NCBI GenBank assembly: GCA_018873225.1
Contig: JAEILZ010000001.1
Coordinates: 5,518,001-5,582,000, forward strand
Length of the DNA stretch: 64,000 nt
Reading direction: 5' to 3'
DNA from: [Phialemoniopsis] sp. UDSM-2020
Lineage: Eukaryota; Ascomycota; Sordariomycetes; Thyridiales; Thyridiaceae
The translations under genes and the position numbers were made by a program. Under the pieces are notes generated by a model, which searched no databases, had not been told where the DNA came from, and worked only from the letters and a program-made list of their open reading frames with translations. Below are positions 61,832-64,000 of this stretch, piece after piece. How positions within the stretch are numbered: position 1 is the first letter of the stretch; each line of letters starts with the position of its first letter.

Positions 61832-62856
61832 GTTATATATTATTAATATTTAATAAGATTATTAATTAACTTTAAAATCTTAATTAAATTTAATAACTTT
61901 ATTTAAATATTAATTAATTATTTAACTTTTAAATAATTTATAATATATTTATTTTTATTTAATTATTTAATTATTTATATTTTAAATTATCTTTATAATA
62001 TATATAAATTAGTTTTTAAATTACTTATTATAGTTTTTAAAGATTTAAATAATCTTTTATAAATTAAAAATAATCTTTTAAATATATAAAAAGATATATA
62101 CTTTTTAATTATTAATAAAAAGATAATTAAAAGCTAATAAAACTATTTTATTATTTAAATTAAAACCTTTAATAAAGCCTTTTAAGTAATTAAAATTAAA
62201 TTTTAATTATATTTTTTTTATAATAATATATAGCTTAATAGGATTTTAAAAGAAAGAGACTTTATACTTTTTAAATTTAATTTTATTATTTTTTATTATT
62301 TTAATATTTATAAATTATAATTAATTTCTTTTTTATATATAAAAGGAAAAAGAAATAAAAATAGAATAAAAGAAAAAAAAAATAATTATAAGATTAAATA
62401 TACTTTTTTATATATAAAGAAAGATTATAAATAATTAATCTTTCTAATAAAAGTTATTAAAACTTATAAAGTAAATTTATTTATAGTTAATAATATTATT
62501 TATATAAAATTATATTTTATAATTTATAAAAAGTTATTTTAAAAATAAATATTTAAATTAATAATATATTATTATAATTATAAATTTATATTTATAATTA
62601 AATTTTAATTTTAAATTTTAATTTTAAATTTAACTCTTTATATATATAGAAAATTAATAAAAATTAAATTTTTAAATTAAAATAATAAATTTATATATTA
62701 TAATTATATTTATTAATATTAGAAATTATTATTATATTTTTAAAATATAAATATTATATTTATTATATTAAATTAATTATATTAAATATATTATATTAAA
62801 AATAATTATTTCTTCTTTTTAAAGATTAAATTAATATAAATAATATTTATTTAAAT
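61832..62856 (-). repeat. ~1.05 kb dispersed repeat unit, reverse arm of a palindrome
   Basis: Reverse copy that starts where the forward copy ends, so right ends meet and the two make an inverted repeat of about 2.15 kb. A further left-end fragment follows at about 62,875-62,945. Confidence 0.6.
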
Positions 62857-63105
62857 AAATTATAATTATTTAAATATATTATATTTAAATTAATTTTTTT
62901 TTATTTTTAAAAATTAAATTAATATAAATAATAATTTTTTAAATAATTTTTAAAAGTTTATATTTTATAAATAATAAATTTTAAATATATAAATAATAAA
63001 AAATATAATATAAAAATTAAATTTATTAAATAAAAAAATTAAATAATATTTATTTCTATATAATTAAAAATTAAAAAGAAAATTATAAATTATTATATAT
63101 AATAA

Positions 63106-64000
63106 ATCACCCTTTTAAGTTATACTTATTAACCTAGATTAAGAGGAAGCTATTATATAGTTAAGAGTTTAATTGAAGTAATAAATATAAATAATTCTTC
63201 TAACCTCTTCATCCTAGCCCCTATTCAATTTATACACGGTAGGGTATATATAACCTGTCTGTACTGAAGAATAACCATTGTTAGATCTAGCCCAGCCAGA
63301 TTTGTATGTATATGGCTGTGAGATGCTGATCCTGATACATACCGTTTGCCATCAAGTGAAACGTTTACAGACCCAGAGGTGACCACTTGAGTCTGAGATT
63401 GAGTCGGCCCTCATGCCTGTTCGCGGAACATCGGGAATAGAATGAGAGTTGTGGAGAGCCTTCCGAAAAGGGGATGGGAGATACTCATGATGGTAATCTC
63501 CAAACACCAGGGTTTTGTATTCTCGTTGGCAAGTCCCTGTGCTTGGCTTCTCCCTTCACCAGACAGAGAGGCTGCAGATTAGGCTACTTCATACAGTGGT
63601 GGCAAGGGTAACCTAAGCCCCTATGATAAGCATGTGTCTGCTCTTGCTCAGGTAGCGGGATGATCTTCCATCCAAGAGTAGTCATCTGAATCGGTGACCG
63701 AATCTCGGGCCAGAACCCCAGTATCGGCATGATTGAGCTTCGTTTCGGGGGAATATCCGATACACCGTTATGTGTTATGATTGTCATTGAATTGAATTGC
63801 ATATCACAAATCCAGAGCTCTTTGTGCGTTATCGTAGCTCTTAATTCATCGTCTACATATGTTGAAAATTCTCTGGGCTTGACAGGGTGACAATATACGC
63901 TATACTATATTCGAATGAGTGTAGGGGGCCTGAAAGAAACTAAACAAGGAAACCAAATGAGTGTACTAGTGGGTAGCCCAGTTCCGTCAAATCATGTGCC
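63106..64000. other. Region of mixed composition right of the AT-rich block, no supported gene
   Basis: Composition returns sharply to mixed bases near 63,106. A 72-codon minus frame (63,802-63,584) has no recognisable domain and no clear exon partners. CpA and TpG are common here, so this stretch escaped RIP. I see no tRNA, rRNA or repeat. Confidence 0.4.

Larger units (their letters stand above)
29941..63105. repeat. AT-rich block of transposon remains saturated by repeat-induced point mutation
   Basis: About 33 kb of almost pure A+T with sharp edges. I see no reading frame of 60 codons or more, no CpG, and by eye only about two to three dozen CpA/TpG dinucleotides in the whole block. Remaining C and G are mostly in CT/CC and AG/GG contexts (AGCT, AAGCTT, CTT). 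This is what is left after C to T change at CpA on both strands, the known target of RIP in ascomycetes. Several repeat families recur inside in both orientations, which gives the duplicates RIP needs. Likely packaged as H3K9me3 heterochromatin. A centromere core is an alternative that sequence alone cannot settle. Confidence 0.9.

Noticed and set aside
29941..63105. AT-rich block as an inserted mitochondrial genome
   Set aside because: No mitochondrial gene, rRNA or tRNA is recognisable, there are no long frames, and the same repeats recur in both orientations, which fits RIP-mutated transposons.
29941..63105. CRISPR array or phage-like repeat-spacer structure in the AT block
   Set aside because: The tandem arrays are back-to-back units without unique spacers, in a eukaryotic context.
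63584..63802. 72-codon minus frame at the right end
   Set aside because: No domain, no convincing splice partners and no upstream promoter that could be judged within the window.

Overview
The window is nuclear DNA of a filamentous ascomycete, most likely a Sordariomycete. Genes are short and intron-poor; introns are 48-117 bp with GT..AG ends and CTRAC-type branch sites. Protein families are typical of these fungi: Zn2Cys6 regulators, MFS permeases, a GH5 glucanase and a vacuolar amino-acid transporter. A long tract carries the mark of repeat-induced point mutation (RIP). I cannot name the species.

Layout. Bases 1-29,930 are gene-dense at ordinary GC and hold fourteen genes. In order: a truncated FAD monooxygenase (-); a P1B copper ATPase (+); an AflR-like Zn2Cys6 regulator (-); a small secreted protein (+); an M24-peptidase-like protein (-); a Zn2Cys6 regulator of the fungal_trans type (+); a sugar transporter (-); a GH5 glycosidase (+); a TPR protein (+); a second AflR-like regulator (-); a four-rhodanese protein (+); a vacuolar amino-acid transporter (+); a DHA1-type MFS drug transporter that appears to lack an internal segment (-); and a Dal5-like anion permease (-). 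Exon joins were worked out by hand from frame, splice signals and family alignment.

Bases 29,940-63,105 (about 33 kb) are almost pure A+T, with no reading frame of 60 codons. CpG looks absent and CpA/TpG nearly so; the surviving C and G sit mostly in CT/AG contexts. That is the mark of RIP run to saturation on transposons. Inside are at least seven near-full copies of a ~1.05-1.1 kb repeat in both orientations plus several fragments, two copies of a hAT-type transposon relic (one keeps a readable dimerisation motif), a second dispersed family, and short tandem arrays. The tract is probably constitutive heterochromatin; a pericentromeric or centromeric role is possible but unproven. Bases 63,106-64,000 return to mixed composition with no gene I can support.

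How the genes relate. This is not an evident biosynthetic cluster: there are two AflR-like regulators but no synthase. The copper pump and monooxygenase share a divergent promoter region, as do AflR-like regulator 1 and the secreted protein, and AflR-like regulator 2 and the rhodanese protein. The rest look like independent accessory metabolism, transport and secretion genes on the edge of a heterochromatic block.
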